A DNA stretch of 64,000 nucleotides from Akanthomyces muscarius (GCF_028009165.1 NC_079246.1:2542001-2606000); one strand, 5' to 3'; positions 34,994 to 47,760 are shown, counted from the stretch's first letter. Translations and numbers: made by a program. The notes: generated by a model from the sequence alone, not told the origin.

Positions 34994-37900
34994 CTTTTAT
35001 CAGATTTGACGCTGAGCCGATGGTCGGGTATTTATTACCTAGGTAGGCCGAAGGGGGAAGGGGGGACTAGGAACTTTGGCGTAGCGATACATTCGGGCAC
35101 AACCCGAGTGCCAAAAAGAAAAGAAAGAAAAAAAATACAGGGGGCTCCTTGTTGGTGTTTGCAGTGATTGGCATCTTTGCTTACTTTATTCCACTTGCCG
35201 GTTGTCAAAAATGCTGATCGAGGCGAGAGAGCTGACTGAGTGACCCCCCCCTTTGCTCATAGAACCAGATGCAACACTGTGGGCAAGTTTGAGTGGGTGG
35301 TCAGCGAACCCAGCAAAAGCAAAATAATAATAACAATTGGGCTATAAACTCTCATTTCTTTCCATTTTTCTTCTTTCTCGGCCGGTGCGGGTGGAATGGC
35401 AGGGAACCCGGGGGCCGAGATGAGCTTTTTCTCAGTCTTTGTCCGTACCACTTTCATCATCAATGCCCCTCCACCTCTCTCTCCTCCCTGCACCGAGATT
35501 GGACAACGTGTGAGGTGCTCCGCAATAGACGAGGACCCGATGTCCGGTTCCGCCATGGACCATCTGGGCCATGATCCAACAGCTTTTTGGGGGTTGGGAG
35601 ACCTTGCCCATCTCACACTGCATCGTACGCGCGTGGGCTCTCTGTCCGCACTGAATACCCAATTCGGCCGTTTTGTGTGGATACGTCCGCCTCAAGTCTC
35701 CGATTTCATCATCATAAAAAATTACACGGCTCGGGTCAGAGATGGGGGGGCATTGGGGGCACCCAGATCAAAGATCTAGGCCACAGATAACCACGCAGCC
35801 GAATCACGAGAAGAAGGGAAAAATAAATAAAATAAAAGACGTGGCTAAAACACGGCGCCGAATCTTGGGGGCGTTGAGCTTCTGCCCTATGGTATTGCCC
35901 TACCAGTACAGGTGCCATTAGATGCCATCACACTTACTGCCTACCATGCCTTTTTGTGTGTCTGTTACTTCTTCAGCCTCCCCAAGTGTTTCAATTCTGC
36001 CAGCCCATGGCACCCCTCCATCTTGCGACCAGTATGCATGTCTCTTGTATTTCTGGCTTGCACATGGGTCTACGTACGCAAGCTCTTTTTCTGCCCTACC
36101 AGCACAAAAAGCTGCCAACTGCCAACAAGCCCCCGCCCCAGTCTCTCCATCTTTTCTACATTGTGGCCAATGGGAAATAGTTTTTGACGAGGTGGGGAAC
36201 CAATGCTCTGTCTCCACTCACATCTTTCCCCCCAGCTCTCGCCCTGCACTAAAAAAGCCAGCGTCACCACGACACACACGCCCCCCCCCCTCCCTCTTCA
36301 CCACCCGCCTGTCTAGAACCGCAGCTATCTCCGGACCGCGGGCGGCGCACTTTTTCCTCAGAGACATTCTATTTTGAGCCACGCCGAAGCAAGTTGTATC
36401 TTTATACTCTCACCTCCTTCGACCTCGTCCACGGAATAGTTTACAGCAATATCAATCCCGCACGGTCGCCATCTTGGCATAATCAAAGAAATACAAGCAG
36501 AACCAACACGGACAATTTAAAAAAAAACCGCCATTCGGTTCGCTGTGGAGTAAGAACATGTCACCGATGCAGCAAAGTCCCTGCACCTTCTCTGTCGGCC
36601 GCTGGGCTGGCCTTACGCCCGGTCAATAGTCTGCGTCCGTGTCCGACGTCCAGCCCTGCGCCCACCATGGCTCCCCTTCCCCTCTCTCATCTTCATTCCG
36701 CAATCTGCTTGGTCCTTCTCCAGAGGCTTGTACCCTTTTTTCTTAACCGCTTTGAGGAACATGAGCCGCTGCGACGAATGGCGTCTGTCCAAAGCCCACC
36801 AAAAAAAAAAAAACCGTTCAGAGAGCCAATACGCTACTACCACACCCCTGGCCCCCCCCGCTTCCCTCCGTTCAACGCGCCAAATTCAGTTTAGCGTCTC
36901 GCTCGCCCGCCTTTTCAACTTTTTCTGGTCCGCGAATCCGCGAATCCGCGAAGAGAGGAGCGTTTAGATGCCGCCATTCTCGCGCTTCCCATTGGCCGCG
37001 ACCCTCGTCTGCTCTCTGTCCCATTACGCAGACTAAAAAAAGAACCTACTGAAACCTCGTCTGCGTTTTTTTCTTCCTTTTTTTTCTTTGCCCCCATGCA
37101 AACGCGTGGCCTAGCCCTGGCCGCCTTGCGCCAGAGAGAGTCACCTCGGTTGCCCAGGCCCCCCCCTTCTTCTCTCCCCCCAAATATCTCGTCGGAGCAA
37201 CGAACCGACTACGGAAAGGCTCTACTCCGGAACGCCTTGCGGTGGTATTTTGTACGACAAACCCCCAAATTCTAAGTTGTGTGTCTGCGCGCCACATCGA
37301 CACCCCCCCCTCCCCATTCTCCAGCCTCCGCCATGCTGTATCTGTAGGGCCGCGGCGCACCGGGGGCGGTTGGTACGCCCCAAGAACCATCCGCCTCCTG
37401 CATATGGCGCTCGAGGAACTTTTGCCAAATGTGTACCGTACGTAACTGGGAGAGCTTTTGCCCTTCTTTGTCATCTGCTTCGTCATGGCACACGCCCTAC
37501 ACCCTCCCTCCCCCATCGCTCTCCTCGCTTCCCCCCTCGTCGTGGCAGCGATTGCCAGATTCGTCTCGCCGGCGGTGCTATGAAAGAAAAAAACCTCCTC
37601 ATTCACTTTCCGAGAGGGCACTTTTCGTAGACAAGTCGGATAGATAAGCCCTCTCCGACTAGACAAGCCATCAAATCAAGACCATACTTACCGTGTGTCT
37701 CATAACTCGGCTAGTAAACCATCAAATCAGGACCGTATTTACGGTACGTCTCAAGCTGTACACTGCAAGTCGTACCGCCACAACATGTTCTTTACACACG
37801 CCACCGCCCATCTCATCACCATCGCCCTTCTTGGCGGCGGGGAGTGAGGGCGTGTCACCATCGCCCCTTTCTGTCCGCCCCAATCGCTTCAGCTCCGAGA

Positions 37901-39242
37901 GTGTACTGGCAGTAGACAGGGCTGTACAAGAACGTAAACACGCCCATGACCGCGCAATCTGCGTGCACCGTTACATCTCCGGTCCGTTTTAGTATAGAAA
38001 CACCGCCCGTATAGATGAACCACTCGCTTCATCCTTGGGCTTGGAATGCTCCGCTCGTTTATATGCATCTCCGCGAGCTTCTCACCTCTAGCGTTCAATG
38101 CCTCGTGTTTTCTTCTTTGTAAATGGGCCACGTGAAGATTTACTAATGCCTGTGGCTGTGCCCAGTTCAGACGTCGCCGACCCCGTGGCCCCGGGGATGC
38201 CCCGAAACTGTCGTCGTGATACTCGTTTTGCTCATCCTTTTGCGAAAGGGCCCCTCGCCGTTGCACAGAATCGGCTGCTGGATCGTTGGATCATCGAATT
38301 TTCCGTCCCTCTATTGACGATTAAGCTGGAATCCGTCCGCCCCATCGTCCTCTTGATGTTGACATCTTGATGTTCCCGTTGGCGATCTGGCAGAGCCGGC
38401 GCCAACGGACTCCATCTGGATGGCATCATCGAGGCAAACTCAGGGCACCGGCCCCTTCTCTGTAGGCTACCAAACGAGTGTCATTAGCGCCAACAAGCCG
38501 AGCAACTACCGCACGCTTGTCAAAAAGTCCCTTCAAGCCATGGCACTGTCGCCTCGGCGCAAGTTGCAGCTAGGGCTATGACTACACCGGTCCTCGTTGG
38601 CAAGCCCTTCGCTTCTAGTACTTCCAGGCTCGCATGGCGTGTGCTCCTTCTTTTCCTAGTCAAAGGATAGTATTCTGATTTGTTTCACTTCTCCTCTCGC
38701 TTCTCCATATCCGGCAGCCTGTCAGAATTTAACGCCAAGGGGCCCATACCCCTGCGGCCTCATCTGGGGCCCGTCAGGCTCTGCCGTGCATGCCCATTCT
38801 GCATTCGCCAGATCCTCTGCCATCCTTCTGGCCTCTTGCGATGCCCGTCGCCAGCCTGATGCTGTTTCCATGTAATAACAGCCCCCAACTGTATAGTGCA
38901 TCCTTCCGCCCACATCTCTCAGCTAGGCTCCAGCGGAAGCCCTGTTTAAAATGCCATGATTTGTAAAGTGTTATAGTATTCTGCTTAATGCGATCCGCTA
39001 GTGTACTTGTCCGTTGTAGCGACCAGAGTGTATACCAAGAAAAGCCAAACAAGCCAACGCCTCCCAATGTAAACTCCAGGTTCAGCCGTGATTCATAATA
39101 CATTACCCATCATTCAGCATTGTCCAGCTGGCTCCGACTTCATGCGTATTTGTAGCTTACTAATCTTGCCATGTTATACATGTGGCCTTTGCGAAATTCT
39201 GACGGCCAAAAATCACTTCAATGGTCCGCCGCATGTGTGGAC

Positions 39243-41572
39243 TCAACGACTTCCTGCGGCCCATTGTCCGTCAGCCCGTTTTCGAGGGCGAGAATCGACA
39301 TGCTCTGAGCCTTTGCGTTTGGGCGGCGCACCATTGCTCGTAGCTGTGCTTCGTACGCTGGCAGTGGCGCTCATCCGGCTCATTCGTCGCTCAGTATTAC
39401 CCTTTGCCTCGTCTTCCAGACATCGCCACTGGCTCTTGCTCATCTCCTCCAAGCCGCACTTGCCAAACAAGTGGTTGTCAATGTGATCGAAACGGCGATT
39501 CCAGTGACTGCTGCTGCTGCTGCTGCTGTCCCCCCGATTCATCACATCATCAACTTCGATAACCCGCCGGCAGAAACCGCACCAGAATCTGGCATCGCTT
39601 TTCGTTCCGATCCGACAGTTCTGTGCCCGCGACTCCAGGTCTTCACTGTGGACCATGTCGTGTGCTTCCTTGAGATGGTGCATAAATGTGAAGCGATCCT
39701 CACATATGGCAATGCAGCCGTCTTCATCACACGCCCAGGCCTCCACGCCTGGATGCTGCGTCACTTCGTGTCGCTTCCAGTCGTTTTTGCTCCCGAAGCT
39801 CTTATCGCAATCCTTTGCCGTGCAGCCGTAAGGACGGTCATGCCTCTTCATGTGCTTCCTGATTGTCTGATTAGCAATTGTCGCAGCATAGCGCGAGATG
39901 CGCCAACATGTGGTCTGGCTCACTTAAGCTCACAAGCTCGATTGCAGACCTTTTCGCACTGGCTGCACGGATAGCGGGATTTGAAACCGGCAATTTCTTC
40001 TGGCTCGTTGGAATTGCAAGAACTGTGTTTTTTTGATTCGAGGGCCTGCTCTAGAAGCTCTGCCGGAAACGTCCCGAGATGAGCTACAAGCTGGAAATGG
40101 GTCCAGCCATCTTTGACCAGATTGTCATGACAAACTGAATCACCAGGGGCCTGGGAACTTGCGACGGTGAAGCTCCCTCGAGGGACGCTAAACACGCTGC
40201 TGTTGTCCACGGCACTCGCGGCCTGGCTTGGTGGCCTCTGTTGTGTCGCAGTCTGGAAGCCAGGATTGTTGACCATTGATGGACCAAAAATGTCCTCATC
40301 AGTAGCCGGCACCGGCTGTGTCGTGAACGACTGGCAGGCAAAACCTGGTGTATGGTGTCCTTGCAGCGAGGGTGCGCTCTCCGCGCTAAAGCTCATGTCA
40401 GCTTGCCTGCCGAGGTTTTGAAACGAGGGGTATTGCGAATCTGTATGAGAATTTGCGTCGAACGGGTCGAAATATGGCGGGTGCGATATGATTGTACTCG
40501 GCTCTTGCTGACTTTGGTACTGCGACGTATCTACGTCCATCAGCGTTGTCGACTCAGCGACGTGGTTGGATGCGCCAGCCGGTGGTACATCCATGCTTGG
40601 AGAGGTGAGGTCCTCGGGAGGTGCTGCATCCTCCGAGGGGTCGATACTTTCGGCACGGGGATCTAGTCTACGCGGAGTATTAGAAAGCACGCCGAACGAC
40701 GGTACTGATGACTGCACTTACTCGACACGATACTCGAGGTCTGCAACCTCAGGCGTGATATGCAGTTTGTGTACCTTGAGCATATGGGTTCGAAAATTGT
40801 CTTTTCGGGGCCATGGCTTTGGCGCTGAGACACCGGCGCAATCCGGATGTGTGCACCTGTAGAAAACCTTTGCAGCTCCGTGGACACAAGCTACGTGTCT
40901 TTGCAAATCATTGGGTGTGCTGAATCCATCCTTTTTTTTACAGCCAATTATGTTGCAGAGATGTGGGCGTGAATGTGTCATCTTGTGCTTTCTGGAGTCA
41001 ATGTCAGAAACTTTGAACGGGCTTTCGACCTCGTCTACCGGCACCTACTTGAGACTGGATTGGCTTTTGCATATTCTGTCGCACTGGTTGCATTTAAACG
41101 GGCCGCGAAAACCGGTCCCGGCCGTGTTCGTTGAAAAGGTACTGGCAGCATCTGTTGCATTATCGCGCATAGACGGCATATGTGGTCCTGGGTTGCCAAT
41201 CTGAATACCGCCGAGCATCTGCTGTACCTGGGTGGCACCCACAGCTTCGTGCGCGGCGCCGGTGAGGGAAACCATGTCGTGGTCATAGTGGAAGTGAGGG
41301 TCTCCCGGTGTTGACTCGGGAATCGTACCATCCTCTGAGAGAATGTTGTTGGGCTCCCGGTAGTTCATGAGAAGATTCCATGGGGTCTGGGCGCTGGTGC
41401 GCGGCTGTCGCTGCCCAGCAAACGTACTCCATGGCTCTTGATGCGGTCCTTGGATTATTTCGTTGATGGTAGGATCGTTCCACCAGGTAGAGTTTTGCAT
41501 TGACTGCATATCCATGGCGTCGGCCGCGGGAGACCACGCCGGGTTATTCGCTCCATTTTGCTGACTGTTCAT
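39243..41572 (-). CDS. C2H2 protein with two duplicated three-finger modules
   Basis: Four-exon model on the minus strand: 41572-41049, 40991-40722, 40667-39924, 39858-39243, total 717 residues in one frame. Introns are 57, 54 and 65 nt with GT-AG ends and CTAA- or CTGAC-type branch sites. Module 1 has C161-x2-C164-x12-H177-x3-H181, then C-x4-C-x14-H-x4-H, then C-x4-C-x17-H-x4-H. A 300-residue disordered linker follows. Module 2 has C499-x2-C502-x12-H515-x3-H519 and then two C-x4-C-x12-H-x4-H fingers. Introns 1 and 3 each split the first finger of a module at the same Lys codon (175 and 513) in the same phase. The C-terminus has FWCGFCRRVIEV and WNRRFDHIDNHLFG, a fungal C2H2 signature, then a basic tail. 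The frame stays open upstream to about 41651, so an earlier 5' exon is possible. Nuclear DNA binding is likely; targets are unknown. Confidence 0.82.
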
Positions 41573-44500
41573 ACTCGCATGCACCTGCTCAAGTGTGAAC
41601 GGCGCGGCTGTGCGGCTATGCGAGGCACGCGCAAGGCTCAGGATCGGGGTCTAGTAGATGCTGGGTGGCGCTAGAGCAAGCGAGCATGGGATCGCGCTGC
41701 AAAAGTGTCTCTGCGGTGACGTGGGCAGGTGGCGAGGCCCAATATCAGCGTCGTTTGAGGGGCGCAGATGGGACGCCAGGCAGCAACGGGATTGGGCGGT
41801 GATGTGATGGCGGGTCTTGGTGTTGCGTCCAGCACAACAGGATTGGACACAGACGCAGGTTGCTCAAACAGAAGTCGTTGATGGAATCGTCAAATGGCGT
41901 CCAGGATGAGGATGATATATGATGAGGTCGTCTAACAAAGGCACGATGCCGATGGGGGAGCAAAAAAGGGCCTGAGATGATGTGCAGCAGCCCAACTATT
42001 AAAGGAAACCAGGCGGCGGACCAGCAGCGACACGTTTTGGCGCTGGCAGCTGGCAAAGTTGCTCGCCGCTTTTGTGACGACTGGCCTGTGGAGCAGCACA
42101 TCATATCCTGCCTGCATGGCTCTGTAGCTAGCGGCGGCTTGGGATGAGCCTGACCAGGCTAACTAGAGGTCGGACCAGAACTTCAGACACATGCATCGTG
42201 AGCCGGGCGCAGCCGGCGAGAGCGGCAGCACTGCCACCATGCAGACCATAATGCGGGCGTTGATGTCGAGATGCAGTTGGCGAGAGTTGTGGTTCTGCTG
42301 CATTCCGAAGCGATCTGTTTGAAACTACCCAAGGTAGGTAGACAGTGCTGCTGGTACCAGGCCCCGCTGGGTGCTTACAGCAGGGAAGGAAACCTGTGAC
42401 CATGTGAGCGAGTTGCGCGTCGCGAAGAAATTTAATTTAGAACTATCCAAAATTGACGCAAAACAGTGAGCTCCGATTTGAATGGGATCCAGACAAAATA
42501 GGGATATACGGCAGCAGAGCGGTTTGCTGGCTCTGGAGACGCAACAGTGAGCCATGGCTACCTATCAGCACATGCAATCAAGGCCAAAGCCACATTTTCG
42601 ATGCGTTGAGTTCCGCACACAACTTTGTTCCGTCGCCCTTCCTCTGCAACTGGTCGACCTGGAGTTTGTCCTGCTGACGGGGCCCGTGTAAATTAGTCTG
42701 TTGTCCGCGACCCGGCACTGTGGACTAGGAGTTGACTTCGTTACCCCCACGATAGCTTCCGCGGCCGTGTCTCCGGGGGGGGGCAGTGTGTGTTCCTAAA
42801 AGCGGCGCCACTTTTGCTTCTGTGCGACAACCAAAAAGCCTCTTTCTGCATACATGGCGATAGCATTTTGCGATGATGGCTTTTGCTAGTGTGACCATGG
42901 CTGAGTACTTTGGCAACCCTCGCTGTCAATCCCAATAGTGTCAGATTGTTCTCGCGAGTGTTAATGCGCTGGCCAATTTACGCTGTCGCGCAACCTGGCC
43001 CGCCTTTACTCATGACATGTGCAGAAGAGCCAGCATAGGTGGCTTGCCGATATTGTGACCGAATCAAACAATCCTTCTGGAACAAAAGTAGCAAACATTC
43101 AAATCTTTTCCTGGGTTCTTTCAAGCCCCCAAACCTGTCTCGAGTTCGCTGGTCGCGTCTCTCTATGCTGCTGGGCAGAAATGCGAACCGCAAGGCAAAC
43201 CCACAAGGCAACCGACTAGCGGGCCTGGCCGCAGAACGGGCCGCCTGCAACCACAAGGCCGGGCTCAGCCTGCCTGTGCCCGACGCTGTGACGAGAGCAT
43301 CACAGGAATTCGACTGGTCTTGACTTGAAACGACGCAAGGGAATACTCACTTGCGCAACTATAACGTATTCAGAGTGCATGTAGACTTGTTGATAGAGGG
43401 CATGTCCGTGATCGTTGATGGCGCAGTCTGCACAGCCCGCGAGGAATTCGACCAGGCAATGACATACTTGTCTTTTGCACTGATGACGTGAATATAGTTT
43501 TCCCCCTTGCGCCTTGTGACGACATCGACGTACAAGCAGATACCGAGTCTGATAGGACAATCAGGAGAAGCGCTGCTGGTCCTACTTCCTGTCGTGGTAT
43601 CCAAAGCTTTGTTTACTAGCTTCGCGTCAATCAAGAAACTGCTCCGCCGCGGCTATGTTAGTATCGGAATGGAGGCACCTCATCAGAAACAGTTAACACG
43701 GTCAAATTTTGTTCCAATACAGTGCACCGGGCTAATGAATTCGATTCAGAAGTCATCGCGAGGTTTTCCCTTCTAGGCATACTCCGAAAGCTTTCTCAGC
43801 CTAAGCCGAGCGAGAAGAGCAGCAATACAGATTATGCTCTTCAATGCTCAACATCGGGCCACCAAAACTCACTGGTAATGAGGTGTGCAAGACTCAGGCC
43901 TGCATCCACCAGGGTTTCATGCCCGCTTGCCGAATGTAGACTCGACACGCTCGCGCGGGTGGCTGAGCTAGCGGCCCAGTTCCGATGGGAGGTGCAGAAA
44001 AGCAAATGCCCGTCAGGCCTCACGAGCAGCTGTATCGGCATGGTGTGTGCGAAATCTCGGCGCTGCATACCACAGAAGCAACCAGTGACCTATTTGTATC
44101 TCTTTCCCTCTACACGACGTCTCCCCTTTCCTCTTTTCTCTTCTGTCGTTGCACTGAGCGCACCCCCTCGGGACAAAACAAATTCGTAATTGTATCCGTG
44201 CTAGTGAGCTTGCCGACAAGCCTTCTGTACTTTCTTGATTTTTCGGTACTCGATAGCTGCATATGAATGTGAAGGAGGGAACGAGGGGACTAACAAAAGA
44301 CTGCTACTCTGTCTCGCCAACGTCTGGCAGGGGTGCAACACGACTGCTACCACCACTCCATCACAGTTTATCGTGGTCACACTACCGCAGCCGATGGCTG
44401 AGCCAGAGGGCCAGCCACAAGCATCATTGTGCACATGTCTGTAATTTTCGTACCAGAAACGGCACCCTTGCCCGCTTGCAGATCATCTATGACCCGAGGG

Positions 44501-46172
44501 AAGCAAGCGCCGTACCCCGGAAATTGAAATCTTTACTCGTGGGGGAGAATGTTACATGTCGTTTCCCGTCCCCGGACAGATCAGTCTCTGCATTTCATGA
44601 GCCTTGACGCTATTCATTTATTTCCGATTTTTCGTTGCTCCGCTAGAGCCAACGCCTCGCCAACTCCCTGCATAGGGATTATGTCTGAAGCTTTGCGCGC
44701 ATTCCACAACCCTTCCTGAACATCGTCGCAGACGTTGCATGCAGTCACGAAACCATGCATAGATTTACTATAACATTCGGTAGTTTTTGCTGACATTGCA
44801 GGAAACAGAACGCAAGCGAGCTGAGGGTGCCGCTGAAAGTATCCCACCACTTATGCGGCGACGAATCAGAGCGAGTACTTTCTCCGGCACTGCTCTTTGA
44901 TATAACCAGATCTGCCCGCAATGAGTCTGGTCTACTCTGCCGGGCTCGATCGAGACTGTGAGCCCCCTGCAATTTGTCTAACGGAGACCGATGAGGTCTG
45001 CATCCGGGGCAGGTTGGCACCACAGCTATGCGTCGTAGATCATGGGCCGGGCCACCGTGGCGCACTCCATATCCTATTGTTCCTCCTATTTTAGCCTATT
45101 GATGCACGTTGTCGTCGCAGTCACAGACATATCGACATGAATCGCGTACTCGGCGCCCCGTTCTACAGTGCCCAAGTGACCAACAAGGTGTGTGTTGCGG
45201 CGGCTGAGAATTGCGACAGCACGTTGAAGCAGAGTCAGTATCTGTCAACGCTGCATGGAAAAAAAAATTATGTGTTGCGCCCAACGTTTGAAATTCTCCG
45301 AAGGGTATCACAGCATGATGGTACTGGATCTGACGATTCAATGCCCTGCATAGTGGATGCTTGCTGCGAAAAAACATTCGAACATGGCTTGGAGAGGAGT
45401 CGTGGAGGAGCACGGATACTTTGACTAGTGCCTGCAGCTCCAGGGTCTCGCTCCTGATCCTTAGCTTTCCTTAACATTATTTTTGGGTCGATGATTTGTT
45501 TCCTGAATTTCTAAGATCTTGTCCTCTCCACAACGGCGATTCCCCTCCACAAACCCACTCTGTTTGGTCCGACGCAGCGTTGTCGAGGGCTGCATCAAAC
45601 GCACTCAGTTCGGTCATTGATATTGTCTTTGGCGCCGATGGATGATCGCGTACCAATAGGAGGCGAGTGCCAAGTTATCCGGGCCGCACTAGAAAGGAAG
45701 CCTGGCGCCTTGCTCTGCCTTCTGCTCTCTGATGATGGTGGCTACATTATGCGGGGATGCTTCGATTACTGCACGGATTGAAACAATTTACTGATTAAAT
45801 TCAATCTAAATTCTGTTGAGGGGTGTCCTCAACCGGCGATTCATACCTGTATGGTGTCAGTGCTGGCTCATCCCTTCTCAAGACACGTTGGGGAAAATGC
45901 CGTTCGCCACAAGATTGAGTCCATAGAGGCCACAATTTCAGGTATAAAAGGTTTGAGGCCACCCTCTCTTGCACTGTGAGATTCTCATCCTCTTTTCTCA
46001 GTTCTGATTTCCAACTCATATTCAGAAGTGCCTACTTCCTTGCCTTCACAGTCTACTCCTGCCACTGCTCGCGCATTTCGGCACCCAGCCCTACATTGTC
46101 CAAACATACTCAACATACCACATACTTCGTATATTGCAACAAGAGTCTTTTCTCTGTTAAATCTCTATTATA
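41573..46172. other. Intergenic, no supported gene
   Basis: 4.6 kb upstream of the duplicated-finger C2H2 gene. Minus-strand splice-like signals occur between 43872 and 43286, but every reading through them meets a stop, so I call no gene. It may hold decayed coding sequence. The right end is the promoter of the small Cys/His protein gene. Confidence 0.45.
45943..45950 (+). promoter_or_regulatory. TATA box of the small Cys/His protein gene
   Basis: TATAAAAG lies 230 bases before the ATG, followed after about 30 bases by a pyrimidine-rich start region (CCTCTCTTGCACTGTGAG), so transcription probably starts near 45975-45990 with a leader of about 190 bases. Inferred from position. Confidence 0.5.
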
Positions 46173-46442
46173 ATGTGTGATTTTGAAGAATATATCTTCA
46201 CCTGTGGGCACAACGCCCTCAATCTGCAAGCATACTGCCATCAGTCGCGCAACCATCCCCAACACGAGTGCAACAATGTCAAGCGCCTGCGCAACAGCTG
46301 GTACCAAGAGCGCCTATGCAACGCATGCGCCGATGCCATGAGCGGTACCGGCCCTGCAAAAGGCAACTCGGGCCCCAGCAGCCACCGCAAGGACGCTCGT
46401 GGCCCGTTTGTGCGCAACGCTGGAGAGCACCACTGGCAATGA
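46173..46442 (+). CDS. Small Cys/His-rich protein, putative zinc binder
   Basis: Single-exon gene for 89 residues. It starts MCDFEEYIFTCGH and has cysteines and histidines at C2, C11, H13, C22, H23, H28, H31, C33, C49 and C52, ending the ordered part with WYQERLCNACAD. The FTCGH ... YCH ... C ... C-x2-C layout suggests bound zinc and recalls short fungal proteins of unknown function that begin M-C-[DE]-[FY]-E-E-[YF] (from memory, not checked). Residues 55-89 are disordered, Gly/Ser-rich. There is no signal peptide, so the protein should be intracellular. A good TATA box and a CT-rich leader lie upstream. It sits alone at the edge of the AT-rich, pseudogene-bearing stretch, which fits an accessory gene. 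Role unknown. Confidence 0.72.
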   Translation: MCDFEEYIFTCGHNALNLQAYCHQSRNHPQHECNNVKRLRNSWYQERLCNACADAMSGTGPAKGNSGPSSHRKDARGPFVRNAGEHHWQ

Positions 46443-46599
46443 AGAAATTCGGAGCCTTGGATCCATTTCAGGAGCGGAATGAAACCCCTAGTCTGTGGCA
46501 TGTAAGAGTGGTACCGCGAGACACAGACCATAACAGCCTTCGCTTGGTATCGAGGTGGGGGAGCCTTTACTTTTGGCAGATGGAATTAACATGGGCACT

Positions 46600-47200
46600 G
46601 TAATTAGGAGATAGATCAAGTTCATACTAATAACGATATTCTATCTTGAGCCCGCTAAGTCCCAGTAACTATTTTAAGCGTGTTAACTTAGACATTATAT
46701 AGTCTGTACCTACGGAGGTGCCTAAGTACCTTAACCCCGAACTAAGCTATAGTGAATGTACTTGCAGCTATTTTTCGATAACATCATCATTAAATTAACT
46801 ACAGGATGAATTTTATAGCTCAAGCTGCTTGCTAATGGGGACCTCCTTTTATAGTTTATTCGCTTTGTGCATTATCATCTATACCATAATGATTCGCAGT
46901 CGCTGCTATTGCTTTATATGCTGGCTCGACTAGACTACAGTTACCGTTCATTATACTACCTAGCGAGCGCTACGAAAAACTGAAGAATTAGCACGGAAAT
47001 CTACTAGAAACAGATAACACATGATTCGCTTCTGTGGAAATTGGAGCATTTCATTGATCTTCGGTCATAGCATCTTTATAAAGCTCTATAGGCTGGTTCA
47101 CGCTCGCTCACCTCGGCAGCCTAGCTTGCTTTTTCCTTGACACTCGTGACCCTGCCGTAGTGTAGAGCCTATTTGTCGCCTATCGGATGCTTCACAATAG
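46600..47200. other. AT-rich block, possible RIP-decayed sequence
   Basis: About 600 bases clearly richer in A and T than the flanks, full of TA dinucleotides and short TAA/TAG stops in all frames (for example TTAACTTAGACATTATATAG). This resembles repeat-induced point mutation of an old repeat, but I see no recognisable transposon protein or terminal repeat. Confidence 0.4.
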
Positions 47201-47205
47201 CCGAG

Positions 47206-47760
47206 CTAATCTGCCAACACATTAGTATTTAATAGTGATGATTGGGATGAAAATTTAGGAGCCATGCTAACCACGAAACTCATCTCGGCCGCGGTAATAC
47301 CGGTGATCTCGGCTTGGTCCAGGGCCGGGAGAACCTCGACGACATCTGCGGCTACAACATTGAGGCCGGGGAGAGCCTCGATGATAAGCTGGATGATTTC
47401 ACGAGGCGTCCAGCCGCCAGAGGCAGGACCGGCAGTGCCCGGCGCAAAGGCCGGGTCGAGAACCTCCACGTCGAGGGCAGATACACTGGCTTGTCGTGCG
47501 GCACAGCCTTTTTAATGCCGTCAATGAAGCCCTGGATGCCATTTTACTTCAGCATTTACGCGCCGGGAACGATGGTGAAGCCCATCTTTGCATCGAGCTC
47601 GATGTCGGCTTCTGAGTCGAGTGTGCTGCGGATACAGGCGTGGACGGACGAGTCCGCAAGGAGATCCTCCATACTGGGCAGTGCATTGGGAAAGACCTGG
47701 CCATGGGCTAGCTGCTGTCCGGGAAAATATCGCTTGCGATTATGGCGTGGCGGATTGTGG
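47206..47760 (-). pseudogene. Broken agmatinase-type ureohydrolase
   Basis: Remnant of the C-terminal half of an agmatinase / guanidinobutyrase-like enzyme, which removes urea from agmatine or related guanidino compounds. Reading from the right: GQVFPNALPSMEDL, SSVHACIRSTLDSEADIE, DAKMGFTIV, then two in-frame TAA stops (47556-47558 and 47544-47546), then NGIQGFIDGIKKAVPHDKPVYL. A one-base deletion follows, and a second frame (from 47469) gives DVEVLDPAFAPGTAGP, GGWTPREIIQLIIEALPGLN and VVAADVVEVLPALDQAEITG to the end. The metal-ligand motif SxDxDxxDPAxAPG is recognisable, though its second Asp is Glu. The N-terminal half of the enzyme is missing; upstream there is only unrelated sequence. Stops, a frameshift and truncation make it a pseudogene. 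Confidence 0.72.

Larger units (their letters stand above)
27802..39242. other. Gene-poor 11.4-kb stretch
   Basis: I can support no protein or RNA gene here, although Pezizomycotina usually carry about one gene per 3 kb. Frames are short and present in all phases. The 35.9-38 kb part is strongly pyrimidine-rich with several CT and T tracts, like a promoter or long leader. There are homopolymer runs (12 G at 34372-34383, 13 G at 34981-34993) and an ATCACMC-like tandem array near 32206. A minus-strand frame at 30366-30680 reads somewhat protein-like but matches nothing I know. It may be regulatory DNA, untranslated RNA, or old decayed sequence. Confidence 0.45.

Noticed and set aside
42978..44068. 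Possible multi-exon minus-strand gene with donors at 43872 and 43350 and acceptors at 43653 and 43286
   Set aside because: Splice-like signals are good, but each frame through the middle exon meets a stop before the next donor, and no domain is recognisable. At most decayed sequence.
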